DNA of 64,000 bases from JANLYQ01 sp031365725 (GTDB lineage Bacteria > Actinomycetota > Actinomycetes > JACCUZ01), in contig JANLYQ010000017.1 of the NCBI GenBank assembly GCA_031365725.1, forward strand, positions 24,654 to 88,653. Reading direction: 5' to 3'. Positions 1 through 8,059 of this stretch are shown piece by piece. The notes beneath the pieces were generated by a model, which worked only from the letters and a program-made list of their open reading frames with translations, ran no database searches and was not told where the DNA came from. Position numbers and translations under genes: made by a program. Each line of letters opens with the position of its first letter. The first letter of the stretch is position 1.

Positions 1-580
1 TCAGCGACTGGCGGCGGATCCGTTGGCGGCCGTCCAGCACACCCCGCAGATCGGCAGGAACCACGAGTCGTTGCTGCACAGATGAGATCACGATGAGTCG
101 AGCAGCCGTCTCCCCCGGCATCCGACTGGCGGCGTCAACGACGGCGTAGGGGAGTCGGACTCGGCGCGGCAGTCGCCCCGGGAGGACGACCTGCTCGCTG
201 ACGTACCGTGACTGTCGGACGGCGACACGCACCGGACCGGAGTCGAGCGACCTGGCCCCATGGCCGTGGGGAACGACCGTGTGCATGATCGTCGACGAGA
301 AGCCTCGCAGTCCAAGGCTCTCGGCTGCGGTCACGCCGGCGAGCGCAGAGACTGGCCCGCTGTGCAGCACCGCCACCCAGAACTGCTGACGCCGAGTCAG
401 TGTGCCGGTCACCAGGGCGACGACCCGGGGGCCGACTGTCTGCCACTGCCCAGCCCTGACCCGTCGAGTGACGGTGTGCCGGTGCCAGCCCAGCGCCGAC
501 AGCTGGGCCCGACTGACGATGTTGTCCTGCGTCCTCGCAAGGGCGGACAGCTCGGCGTTCGCATCGGAGGCGGGCGTCAT
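1..580 (-). CDS. AbiEi-like/DUF559-type protein, C-terminus outside window
   Basis: An open frame runs leftward from an ATG at 580 to the window edge without a stop, giving 193 visible residues. The N-terminus has a winged-helix look: an acidic start, then a helix with NIVSRAQLSALGW and a basic HTVTRRVRAGQW segment, followed by LTRRQQFWVAVLHSGP and GVTAAESLGLRG. This pattern is known from many actinobacterial proteins annotated as type IV toxin-antitoxin AbiEi-family antitoxin domain proteins, often ending in a DUF559 endonuclease-like domain; that C-terminal part would lie beyond base 1. Family members are common as orphans, so a working toxin-antitoxin pair is not implied. No partner toxin is visible on the right side, where purM ends at 822. 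The 241-bp gap between the two genes shows no other coding frame. Assignment rests on the N-terminal pattern only. Confidence 0.72.
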   Translation of the reverse strand, partial: MTPASDANAELSALARTQDNIVSRAQLSALGWHRHTVTRRVRAGQWQTVGPRVVALVTGTLTRRQQFWVAVLHSGPVSALAGVTAAESLGLRGFSSTIMHTVVPHGHGARSLDSGPVRVAVRQSRYVSEQVVLPGRLPRRVRLPYAVVDAASRMPGETAARLIVISSVQQRLVVPADLRGVLDGRQRIRRQSL

Positions 581-821
581 GCATCGACGGTGGCGTAGAT
601 CCGACCGACGCGCCGCCGGTTGTCCCCAGGCGCGCGCCGCTTGCCTCCCCACGGGTGCTGGCTGGCGATGGACCCACGGCGCCTCCGGAGACGGAACGGA
701 CGCTGACACGTGCCGAATCCTCTCCCGAGAGCGGCCGGATGGTCAGCGCGGCAGCAGATGGGCGGCCGCAGGCGGAGAGACCGGGTCGCCGCAGAAGTGG
801 TGGGGACTGCCGGAGACGGGG

Positions 822-1952
822 TCAGCCGGTGGGGTGTTCGCCGGCCAGGGTGACGCTGCCACGTGCGCTCCCGACGTCGGCACCAGCCGCAGCCGCAGCC
901 ACGGTGCCGAGCACCCACGAGGGCACCCCGCGACCATGCAGCAGGGCGACCGCCTGATCGGCGTCGGCAGCAGCCACCACGGCGATCATGCCGACGCCCA
1001 TGTTGAGCGTGCGCTCGATCTCGGCCTGCGCGATGCCGCCGACCTGCTGCACCAGCCCGAACACCGGCGGCGGTGACCAGGAGCTGCGCTCGACAGTGGC
1101 CACCACACCAGGCGGCAGCACCCGGGCGAGGTTGGCCGCCAGCCCGCCGCCGGTGACGTGGCTGAAGGCGTGCACCTCGACACCGGGAGCAGCCACCAGC
1201 GCCAGACAGTCCCGGGAGTAGATCCGCGTCGGCACCAGCAGCTCGTCGACCAGCGACCCGCCGAGCTCGGGCACCTCACGGTCCAGCGCCCACCCGACAC
1301 CCGCGCCGGACAGCAGCACGTGCCGGACCAAGCTGTAGCCGTTGGAGTGCAAGCCGCTGGCGGCCATCGCCACCAGCACGTCACCGGGGCGGACCCGGTC
1401 GGCACCCAGCACCGCGTCGGCCTCGACCACACCGGTCCCCGCGCCCGCCACGTCGTACTCGTGCGGCTCGAGAAGGCCCGGGTGCTCGGCGGTCTCGCCA
1501 CCGATCAGCGCACAGCCGGCAAGCACGCAGCCCTCGGCGATGCCTTTGACGATCGCGGCGATCCGCTCCGGCACGACCTTGCCGCAGGCGATGTAGTCGG
1601 TCATGAACAGCGGCTCGGCCCCACACACCACGAGGTCGTCGACCACCATGCCGACGAGGTCGTGGCCGATGGTCTCGTGCCGGTCGGCGGCGGCCGCGAT
1701 GGCGACCTTGGTGCCGACCCCGTCGGTGGAGGTCGCGAGCAACGGCCGGCGGTACGTCGCCAGGGCGGAGGCGTCGAACAGCCCCGCGAAGCCGCCGATG
1801 CCGCCGACGACCTCGGGTCGGGAGGCCTTCGCCACCCAGGCCTTCATCAGCTCGACGGCGCGGTCACCCTCCTCGATGCTGACCCCGGCCGCGGCATAGC
1901 TCGTCTTGCCGCCAGCGCTGACAGCGCTGACAGCGCGCGAGCCGTCGGTCAC
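822..1952 (-). CDS. purM: Phosphoribosylformylglycinamidine cyclo-ligase
   Basis: PurM (AIR synthetase) closes FGAM to AIR using ATP, step five of de novo purine synthesis, in the cytoplasm. The 376-residue product carries the family N-terminus with SYAAAGVSIEEGDRAVELMK, the glycine-rich GGIGGFAGLFD and STDGVGTKVAIA segments, DDLVVCGAEPLFMTDYIACGK, and the late HVTGGGLAANLARVLP. Length is close to the usual 340-370. The frame stays open upstream inside purF, so the start had to be chosen: the GTG at 1952 overlaps the purF stop by 4 bp, implying translational coupling, and it precedes the first family-like residues. Transcribed leftward as the second gene of purF-purM. No clear terminator was seen downstream. 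Confidence 0.96.
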   Translation of the reverse strand: MTDGSRAVSAVSAGGKTSYAAAGVSIEEGDRAVELMKAWVAKASRPEVVGGIGGFAGLFDASALATYRRPLLATSTDGVGTKVAIAAAADRHETIGHDLVGMVVDDLVVCGAEPLFMTDYIACGKVVPERIAAIVKGIAEGCVLAGCALIGGETAEHPGLLEPHEYDVAGAGTGVVEADAVLGADRVRPGDVLVAMAASGLHSNGYSLVRHVLLSGAGVGWALDREVPELGGSLVDELLVPTRIYSRDCLALVAAPGVEVHAFSHVTGGGLAANLARVLPPGVVATVERSSWSPPPVFGLVQQVGGIAQAEIERTLNMGVGMIAVVAAADADQAVALLHGRGVPSWVLGTVAAAAAGADVGSARGSVTLAGEHPTG

Positions 1953-3592
1953 GGGCGGGTGAGGGCGTCGGCCGCGCCGGCTCCGCCGATCAGCACCGGA
2001 GCGGACGCGGGAGCGACGTGCACGGCCGGCGCCGTCGCCGGCTCGACCTCGAGCAGGTGCGTGCCGAGCAGCTCGGGCTCGGGGATCGGCACCGGATAGA
2101 CCCCGTCGAAGCAGGCCCGGCACAGGTTGTCCATCGGCTGCTCGGTGGCGCCGACGAGACCCTCGAGCGAGATGTAGGCGAGGGAGTCCGCGTCGATCGA
2201 GACCCGGATCTGCTCGATGGTCAGGCCGTTGGCGACCAGCTCGGCCGGCGAGGCGAAGTCGATGCCGTAGAAGCACGGCCACTTGACCGGCGGGGAGGAG
2301 ATGCGCACATGGATCTCGGCGGCTCCGGCTTCGCGCAGCATCCGCACCAGCGCCCGCTGGGTGTTGCCGCGCACGATCGAGTCGTCCACCACGACGAGCC
2401 GCTGCCCGGCGATGACCTCACGCAGCGGGTTGAGCTTGAGCCGGATGCCGAGCTGCCGGATCGTCTGCGACGGCTGGATGAACGTCCGCCCGACGTAGGA
2501 GTTCTTGACCAGCCCCAGGCCGTAGGGGATGCCGCTGCCCTGGGAGTAGCCGACCGCGGCCGGGGTACCGGACTCCGGCACGGGGATCACCATGTCGGCC
2601 ACTGCCGGCGCCTCGAGGGCCAGCCGGCGCCCGACCTCCACCCGGGTCGCGTGCACCGAGCGTCCAGCGATCTTGGTGTCCGGCCGGGCCAGGTAGACGT
2701 ACTCGAACAGGCAGCCCTTCGGCTCCGGCTCGGCGAACCGCGTCGAGCGCAGCCCGTGTGCGTCGATCGCGATCAGCTCACCCGGCTCGATCTCACGGAC
2801 CTGCGCGGCACCGACGATGTCGAGGGCCGCGGTCTCCGACGCGACCACCCAGCCGCGCTCCAGCCGGCCCAGCACCAGGGGACGGATGCCCTGCGGGTCG
2901 CGGGCGGCGTACAGCGTCTCCTCGTCCATGAACACCAACGAGAACGCGCCGCGCAGCTGCGGCAGCACCGCGAGCGCAGCGTCCTCGAGCGAGCGATCGG
3001 GGTACGACGCCAGCAGCGCGGTCATGATCTCGGTGTCGGTGGTGTTGTGCAGGGTGACGTGCCCGCGGACGCCCTCACGCCAGCGCCTGGTCTCGTCCTG
3101 CGCGGGAGTGGTGCCGTCGTAGGGCAGCTCGCCGCTGTCGGCAGCACGCTTCTCGACCAGGTCGAGCAGCTCGCGGGTGTTGGTGAGGTTGCCGTTGTGG
3201 CCGAGGGCCACCGAGCCGGCGGCCGTCGAGCGGAAGGTCGGCTGGGCGTTCTCCCAGACGCTGGAACCCGTGGTGGAGTAACGGGTGTGGCCGATCGCGA
3301 GGTGGCCGCGCAACGAGCCGAGGTGGCTCTCGTCGAAGACCTGCGCAACGAGTCCCATGTCCTTGTAGACCAGGATCGAACGGCCGTTGCTGACCGCCAT
3401 GCCGGCCGACTCCTGGCCGCGGTGCTGCAGCGCATAGAGCCCGAAGTAGGTCAGCTTGGCGACCTCCGTCGGGTCCGCCCCGGACCGGTCGCCGGACCAC
3501 ACACCGAACACACCGCAGGCGTCCTGCGGTGCCCGATCCGAACTGTCAGAGGGGTCCAGATCGAGATTCAGCCGTCCGTCACCACGAGGCAC
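1949..3592 (-). CDS. purF: Amidophosphoribosyltransferase (glutamine PRPP amidotransferase)
   Basis: PurF makes 5-phosphoribosylamine from PRPP and glutamine, the committed step of purine synthesis. The 547 residues comprise an N-terminal Ntn-hydrolase glutaminase domain and a C-terminal phosphoribosyltransferase domain. The catalytic cysteine follows a propeptide: DACGVFGVW places it at residue 26, so about 25 residues should be cleaved, as in Bacillus-type PurF. LYALQHRGQESAGMAV and GHTRYSTTG are classic glutaminase motifs; VVVDDSIVRGNT is the PRPP loop. Late cysteines (for example NLCRACFDG near residue 495) fit the Fe-S-containing Bacillus-type class. It leads the leftward pair with purM, whose GTG start overlaps this stop. 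Regulation would be expected by adenine and guanine nucleotides, known for the family rather than seen here. Confidence 0.97.
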   Translation of the reverse strand: MPRGDGRLNLDLDPSDSSDRAPQDACGVFGVWSGDRSGADPTEVAKLTYFGLYALQHRGQESAGMAVSNGRSILVYKDMGLVAQVFDESHLGSLRGHLAIGHTRYSTTGSSVWENAQPTFRSTAAGSVALGHNGNLTNTRELLDLVEKRAADSGELPYDGTTPAQDETRRWREGVRGHVTLHNTTDTEIMTALLASYPDRSLEDAALAVLPQLRGAFSLVFMDEETLYAARDPQGIRPLVLGRLERGWVVASETAALDIVGAAQVREIEPGELIAIDAHGLRSTRFAEPEPKGCLFEYVYLARPDTKIAGRSVHATRVEVGRRLALEAPAVADMVIPVPESGTPAAVGYSQGSGIPYGLGLVKNSYVGRTFIQPSQTIRQLGIRLKLNPLREVIAGQRLVVVDDSIVRGNTQRALVRMLREAGAAEIHVRISSPPVKWPCFYGIDFASPAELVANGLTIEQIRVSIDADSLAYISLEGLVGATEQPMDNLCRACFDGVYPVPIPEPELLGTHLLEVEPATAPAVHVAPASAPVLIGGAGAADALTRP

Positions 3593-3688
3593 CCGCCCAG
3601 TCTAGGTGCCCGGGTCGGTTGCCGGAGCCACCCGCTGCATCATCGAGCGGGCGGCGGCGAGCACGAGATGCGACCTGTTCCCGCACCG

Positions 3689-3907
3689 TCAGCGACGCCG
3701 GCGACCCTCGATCACCACAGCCAGCACCCCACCGGCCAACGCTCCGAGGCTCGCCAGCAGGGTGGCGAGGTAGGCGAGCAGCCGGGGCGAATCGGCCACC
3801 CCCCCGCCCTGCCCGAGCACCAGCACGACGGCCGTGACCAGCCCGACGATCGCCCCGGTGATCAGGAACGCTGCATAGCGCGGGGTACGGCGGGGGGCGG
3901 CGGCCAT
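3689..3907 (-). CDS. Small two-helix membrane protein
   Basis: A 72-residue protein with a basic start (MAAAPRRTPRY), two hydrophobic helices at about residues 12-32 and 43-66, and a basic end (EGRRRR). The charge pattern predicts both termini in the cytoplasm. The intervening loop is short and holds SPRLLAYLATLL. Small two-helix proteins of this kind sit beside purF in many actinobacterial genomes and remain functionally unassigned. The gene ends 96 bp upstream of the purF start in the same direction, so it could share the purF promoter or contribute read-through. Codon use is typical of neighbours. No named domain is recognised. Confidence 0.75.
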   Translation of the reverse strand: MAAAPRRTPRYAAFLITGAIVGLVTAVVLVLGQGGGVADSPRLLAYLATLLASLGALAGGVLAVVIEGRRRR

Positions 3908-4073
3908 CCTCGGATGCTAGGTCAGACGGGTGGCGCGTCCGGCGCGGGGCAGGACCGCCGTCCACTTGGCAAAGAAAGCGTCAAGAAAAACTCAAGATCA
4001 GGCCTCATCGAGCCGTAGTACGGAGAGACCACCGCGGCGGCGGTCGATGAACCCCATGAGGAGAAGCAGCCAT

Positions 4074-4208
4074 ATGAACAAGCTCAACGGCGTGATGCTC
4101 AAAGTGCTGGCCGGCATGGGTGCGCTCAGCGCCCTGGCCGTGGTCGGCGACGCGATGGTGAAGATCGGAAATCTCCCGGTCAGCTACGGCACGAAGTGGC
4201 TCGGCTGA
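4074..4208 (+). CDS. 44-residue hydrophobic peptide of unknown function
   Basis: A short frame begins with ATG at 4074, preceded at good spacing by AGGAGAAG, a strong ribosome binding site. An in-frame ATG at 4047 exists but lacks such a site. The 44 residues start MNKLNGVMLKVLAGMG, contain one hydrophobic stretch at about residues 7-27, and end IGNLPVSYGTKWLG. This could be a single membrane helix or a signal-like N-terminus with a short outside tail. Third codon positions are almost all G or C, supporting translation. The upstream 160 bp includes the most A-rich stretch nearby (about 3970-3998), plausible as a promoter. The next gene, a c-di-GMP enzyme, starts 58 bp later on the same strand. 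Function unknown. Confidence 0.6.
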   Translation: MNKLNGVMLKVLAGMGALSALAVVGDAMVKIGNLPVSYGTKWLG

Positions 4209-4266
4209 CCGACTCAGGCCGACTCAGTACCCGGCCGATGCTCCCGACCATGAGCACCGGTCGACC

Positions 4267-6330
4267 GTGGACGACCTAGGGGGGCGTCCCAAGGAGCCCG
4301 TGGCCGATCTGGCCACGGGCTCCGTCCGGCGTACGCCGACCCGGTTGCTGGTCTTCATCTCGGCCACCTTCCTGGCCGGTCTTGTCTGCCTCGCTGTCAC
4401 GGTGGCCCACCAGGGCCCAGCCGACGGCTGGTCGGGCGTCGGCGTGCAGTGCTACGTGCTCGCCCTGTTCCTGCTGGTCGGGGAGCTCTGGCCGATCCCG
4501 GTACCGCGCGGTGACGACCGCACCGACCTGCTCACGACGTCGTCGACCTTCGCCACGGCACTGGTGCTGATCGGCCCGCTCGGGCTGGGGCTGGTGGCTC
4601 AGGCGGTGGCCGTTGCAGTGGACGACCGGGTCAACCGACGTCCACTGAGGACGGTGTCGTTCAACATCGGGCAGTACCTCCTCACCCTGACCGCGACACG
4701 AGCGGTGTTCGCGACCGTCGCCCACCACGACGTCTTCGCCCTGACGACCTCCTTCACCGCGGCCGACATCCCCGGCGCGCTGGTGGCCGGAGCGACCTAC
4801 TTCGTGGTCAACAACGGACTTGTCGCGGTGGTGGTCGCTCTCGCGACCGGCCTGCCGTTGCGCGAGGTGCTGGGCGACGATGTCCGGTTCCAGCTGGCGA
4901 CGTCGTCGATCCTGCTCGGTCTGGCCCCGGTCGCCGCGCACGCGGCCTCGCTGTCGGTCTTCATGCTGGGCCTGCTGCTGCTGCCGTTGCTCGGTGTGCT
5001 GAGCAACGCCCGCACGACGCTGAACCGCCACCACGAGTCGTTGCACGACCCGTTGACCGGCTTGGCCAACCGCGAGTTCTTTCGTCGACGGGCCGAGAGG
5101 GCACTGCTGACGGCCACCGCCACCGGTCGACAAGCGGCGGTGCTGCTCATCGACCTCGACCACTTCAAGGAGATCAACGACACTCTCGGGCACCAAGCCG
5201 GCGACGACGTCATCCGCGAGGTGGCCGCCCGGCTGGGGGCAGGCGTATCGGGCGAGGTGTCCGTCGCCCGGCTCGGTGGCGACGAGTTCGCTGTCATCGT
5301 GCCCGACACCGTGGACCAGGCGTGGCTGAGAGCGCTGGCCGCCAGCCTGAGCGAACGGTTGCGACCACCCATCGACGTGGGTGGCGCGCGCCTCGTCGTC
5401 CGAGCAAGCATCGGCATCGCGCTCGCACCGGCGCATGCCGACTCGGTCAGCGGACTACTCAAGTGCGCAGACCTCGCGCTGTACCACGCCAAGGGCAACC
5501 GTGGCGACATCCGAATCTTCTCCCGCAACGACGACCCCGACACCCACGACCGGGTGGAGCTGCTGGCGGACCTCGGCTCGGCACTGGCCGGTGACCAGCT
5601 GGTGGTCGACTACCAACCACAGCTCTCAGGTCTCACCGGTGAGCCGATCGGCGTCGAGGCGCTGTGCCGCTGGCAGCACCCGGTACGCGGGCTGGTCGGG
5701 CCGGACACCTTCATCCCCCTCGCCGAGAGCAGCAACGTCATCGGCCCCCTCACCCGTTGGGTGCTCGAGAACGCCGTGGCCTCGCTGGCCCGCTGGCGCG
5801 AGCAGGGACACGACCTCACCGTGTCGGTCAACGTCTCAGCCCGCGCCCTCACCGACGTGGACCTCCCCGACCACGTCGCCGCGACACTGTCACGGCACGG
5901 CGTGGCGCCGGCGCAGCTCGTCATCGAGGTGACCGAGCACGCGATCGCTGCAGACACCGCACGCACGACCGAGGTGCTCGCGCGGTTGCGCGCGCTCGGG
6001 GTGCGGCTGTCGATCGACGACTACGGCACCGGCTCGTCGTCGTTGGCGGTGCTGCAGGGCCTTGCGGTCGACGAGCTCAAGGTCGACCGCACCTTCGTGC
6101 TGCGCATGGTCGCCGACGAGCGCGCGGCGATCATCGTGCGCTCGACGATCGAGCTGGCTCACGGGCTCGGTCTGGTCGTCACGGCCGAGGGGGTGCAGGA
6201 CGGCGAGACGATGGCTGCGTTGCGAGCGCTGGGCTGCGACGGCATGCAGGGCTTTCACTGCGGCCGGCCGATGCGGTCGTTGGCACTGGACGGCTGGCTC
6301 GCGGGACGACGGAGCGCGCTGACCGTGTGA
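4267..6330 (+). CDS. Membrane-bound GGDEF-EAL cyclic-di-GMP enzyme
   Basis: A 687-residue protein with roughly six to eight membrane helices in the first 250 residues, then DPLTGLANREFF opening a GGDEF domain (about 258-420) and an EAL domain (about 435-680). The cyclase motif is intact (ARLGGDEFAV, near residue 336), as is the phosphodiesterase set: VEALCRW, SVNVSARAL, IEVTEH, IDDYGTGSSSL, ELKVDRTFV and AEGV. Both synthesis and breakdown of c-di-GMP are therefore possible. The RxxD inhibitory site normally five residues before GGDEF reads SGEV, so product inhibition at that site is not expected. The GTG at 4267 begins shortly before a basic segment preceding helix one. The gene ends 19 bp from the converging importer operon, with no evident terminator between them. 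Confidence 0.95.
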   Translation: MDDLGGRPKEPVADLATGSVRRTPTRLLVFISATFLAGLVCLAVTVAHQGPADGWSGVGVQCYVLALFLLVGELWPIPVPRGDDRTDLLTTSSTFATALVLIGPLGLGLVAQAVAVAVDDRVNRRPLRTVSFNIGQYLLTLTATRAVFATVAHHDVFALTTSFTAADIPGALVAGATYFVVNNGLVAVVVALATGLPLREVLGDDVRFQLATSSILLGLAPVAAHAASLSVFMLGLLLLPLLGVLSNARTTLNRHHESLHDPLTGLANREFFRRRAERALLTATATGRQAAVLLIDLDHFKEINDTLGHQAGDDVIREVAARLGAGVSGEVSVARLGGDEFAVIVPDTVDQAWLRALAASLSERLRPPIDVGGARLVVRASIGIALAPAHADSVSGLLKCADLALYHAKGNRGDIRIFSRNDDPDTHDRVELLADLGSALAGDQLVVDYQPQLSGLTGEPIGVEALCRWQHPVRGLVGPDTFIPLAESSNVIGPLTRWVLENAVASLARWREQGHDLTVSVNVSARALTDVDLPDHVAATLSRHGVAPAQLVIEVTEHAIAADTARTTEVLARLRALGVRLSIDDYGTGSSSLAVLQGLAVDELKVDRTFVLRMVADERAAIIVRSTIELAHGLGLVVTAEGVQDGETMAALRALGCDGMQGFHCGRPMRSLALDGWLAGRRSALTV

Positions 6331-6349
6331 CCTGTCGACGTACGACGGG

Positions 6350-7162
6350 TCAGAGGCGGCCACCGGCGGTGTCGGCAGACAGCCGTTGAGCCAGCCACAC
6401 CGGCACCGCCGAGGCGATCACCAGCACCGCGGCCACGACGTTGACGACCGGCGCCTGGTTGGGCCGGGCCAGGTTGCTGAAGATCCACAACGGCAGGGTC
6501 TGCACCGTCGGACCGGCGGTGAACGTCGTCACGATGATCTCGTCGAAGGACAGCGCGAAGGCCAGCAACGCCCCGGCCAGCAATGCCGAGCGCACCGCGG
6601 GAAGGGTCACGTGCCAGAAGGTGCGGAACACCCCGGCACCGAGGTCCATCGACGCTTCCTCTAACGAGCCACCGGTGCGCCGCAGCCGGGCGAGCACGTT
6701 GTTGTAGACGACCACCACGCAGAACGTCGCGTGGCCGATGATGACCGTCGTCATGCCGAACCCGATGCCCAACGGCGACAGGGTCGTCGTCACGGCGCTG
6801 TTGAGCGCAAGTCCGGTGACGATGCCGGGCAGCGCGATCGGCAGCACGATGAGGATCGACACCGCGTCGCGACCGAAGAAGCGATAGCGGCCGACGGCGA
6901 AGGCCGCCATGGTGCCCAGCACCAGGGCGACGGCGGTCGCTCCGAGGCCGGCGCGCACCGAGGTGGCAAGCGCATCACGCGCACCGGGGTTGTGCCAGGT
7001 CCGCGACCACCAGTCGAGGGTGAAGCCTCTGGGTGGCCAGCCGAAGGTGCGGTCGGTGTTGACCGAGGACACCAGCACGACGAGCAGCGGCACGTAGACG
7101 AAGGCGAGACCCACCGCCATGACCGCGGCGAGCGCTGCGCGCGCGCCACGAGACAAGGTCAT
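6350..7162 (-). CDS. ABC importer permease, PotC-like
   Basis: A 270-residue inner-membrane permease with about six helices and the binding-protein-dependent transport signature region: EEASMDLGAGVFRTFWHVTLP, where EAA and the invariant glycine contact the ATPase. The helix after it reads LLAGALLAFALSFDEIIVTTF, typical of PotC/YdcV-type polyamine permeases. The ATG at 7162 starts 7 bases beyond the stop of the preceding permease gene, so it is the last gene of the leftward four-gene operon. The hydrophobic first helix begins within 12 residues of that start. Substrate is inferred from relatives (spermidine or putrescine) and from the binding protein; related systems also move other small cations, so polyamine specificity is not proven. 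Confidence 0.9.
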   Translation of the reverse strand: MTLSRGARAALAAVMAVGLAFVYVPLLVVLVSSVNTDRTFGWPPRGFTLDWWSRTWHNPGARDALATSVRAGLGATAVALVLGTMAAFAVGRYRFFGRDAVSILIVLPIALPGIVTGLALNSAVTTTLSPLGIGFGMTTVIIGHATFCVVVVYNNVLARLRRTGGSLEEASMDLGAGVFRTFWHVTLPAVRSALLAGALLAFALSFDEIIVTTFTAGPTVQTLPLWIFSNLARPNQAPVVNVVAAVLVIASAVPVWLAQRLSADTAGGRL

Positions 7163-7169
7163 CGCGATT

Positions 7170-8057
7170 TCACAGGTTGTCCAGGGCGCCGGTGCGGCGC
7201 ACACCGAGCAGCAGCACGACCATGAGCAGGACCGGGACCGCGGCCAGGGCAGCGGCCAGCGGCAGGTTGTTGGCCGCACCGGAGTTGCCTTGGATCAGGT
7301 TGCCCAGCAGCTGGGTCTTGCCGCCCACGATCTGCACGGTGATGTAGTCACCGAGGCTCAGCGAGAACGTGAAGATGGCACCGGCGACGACCGCGGGGAA
7401 CGCGAGCGGTATGACGACCGAGCGCACCGTGCGCCATGCCTTCGCACCGAGGTCTCCGGAGGCGTCGAGCAGGCTGTCCGGCAGTCGCTCGAGACCGGCG
7501 AAGATCGGCAGCACCATGAACGGCAGCCACAGGTAGGTCAGCACCAGGACGGTCGCCGGCAGGCCGAAACCGGGGCCGCGCAGGCCGATCGGCGCGAGCG
7601 CCCAGTCGATGACGCCGTGCCCGGCGAGCATCTCCCGCCACGCGTAGGCCTTCACGAGATAGCTCGCCCAGAGCGGGGTGAGCACCGCGACCACCAGGAA
7701 CCGGCGCGTCCTCGGCGAGGCGACCTTCGCCATGAAGAACGCCATCGGCAAGGCGAGCACCGCGCAGATGACCGTGACCGCCATCGCAACACCGACCGTC
7801 CGCAGGATCACCGTCCGGTAGGTCGCGTCGGTGACCACAGTGCTCAGGTTGTCGAGGGTCACGGTGTGCACGAGCAGGCCGGTGAAGACGTCAGTCGACC
7901 ACAGCGCGGTCAGCAGCAGCGCGCCGAGCGAGCCCAGGTAGACGACGAGCAGCACCACCAGGGGTGCGGCCAGCAAGAGAGCCAGCCGCACCCGAGGGTG
8001 GCGATGGAGGAACGCGGAGAGGCGCCGGACGGCGCCCCTCCCACGCGCGACGAGCAT
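7170..8057 (-). CDS. ABC importer permease, PotB-like
   Basis: A 295-residue permease with a basic N-terminus, a first helix at about residues 24-50, a long external loop, and five further helices. The EAA-type loop reads LLDASGDLGAKAWRTVRSVVIP, and the later FSLSLGDYITVQIVGG is characteristic of PotB-type polyamine permeases. The ATG at 8057 follows the binding-protein stop at 8060 by two bases, whereas the frame's extension upstream lies inside that gene and is not used. It pairs with the downstream PotC-like permease to form the membrane channel driven by the ATPase encoded first in the operon. Confidence 0.9.
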   Translation of the reverse strand: MLVARGRGAVRRLSAFLHRHPRVRLALLLAAPLVVLLVVYLGSLGALLLTALWSTDVFTGLLVHTVTLDNLSTVVTDATYRTVILRTVGVAMAVTVICAVLALPMAFFMAKVASPRTRRFLVVAVLTPLWASYLVKAYAWREMLAGHGVIDWALAPIGLRGPGFGLPATVLVLTYLWLPFMVLPIFAGLERLPDSLLDASGDLGAKAWRTVRSVVIPLAFPAVVAGAIFTFSLSLGDYITVQIVGGKTQLLGNLIQGNSGAANNLPLAAALAAVPVLLMVVLLLGVRRTGALDNL

Positions 8058-8059
8058 GC

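Noticed and set aside
1..580. Complete toxin-antitoxin locus at the left edge
   Set aside because: Only the N-terminal part of an AbiEi-like protein is visible and no toxin gene is next to it; orphan members of this family are common.
3966..3996. Possible HspR (HAIR) operator, CTTG and CAAG at the right spacing plus ACTCAAG
   Set aside because: Only about 9 of 14 consensus positions match in the spaced pair, and the full ACTCAAG half-site has no partner; HspR control of the 44-residue gene is not supported.
2018..4018. Long rightward open frame (666 codons) opposite purF
   Set aside because: It is the antisense shadow of purF: the composition is that of reverse-read GC-rich codons, with no recognisable domain.
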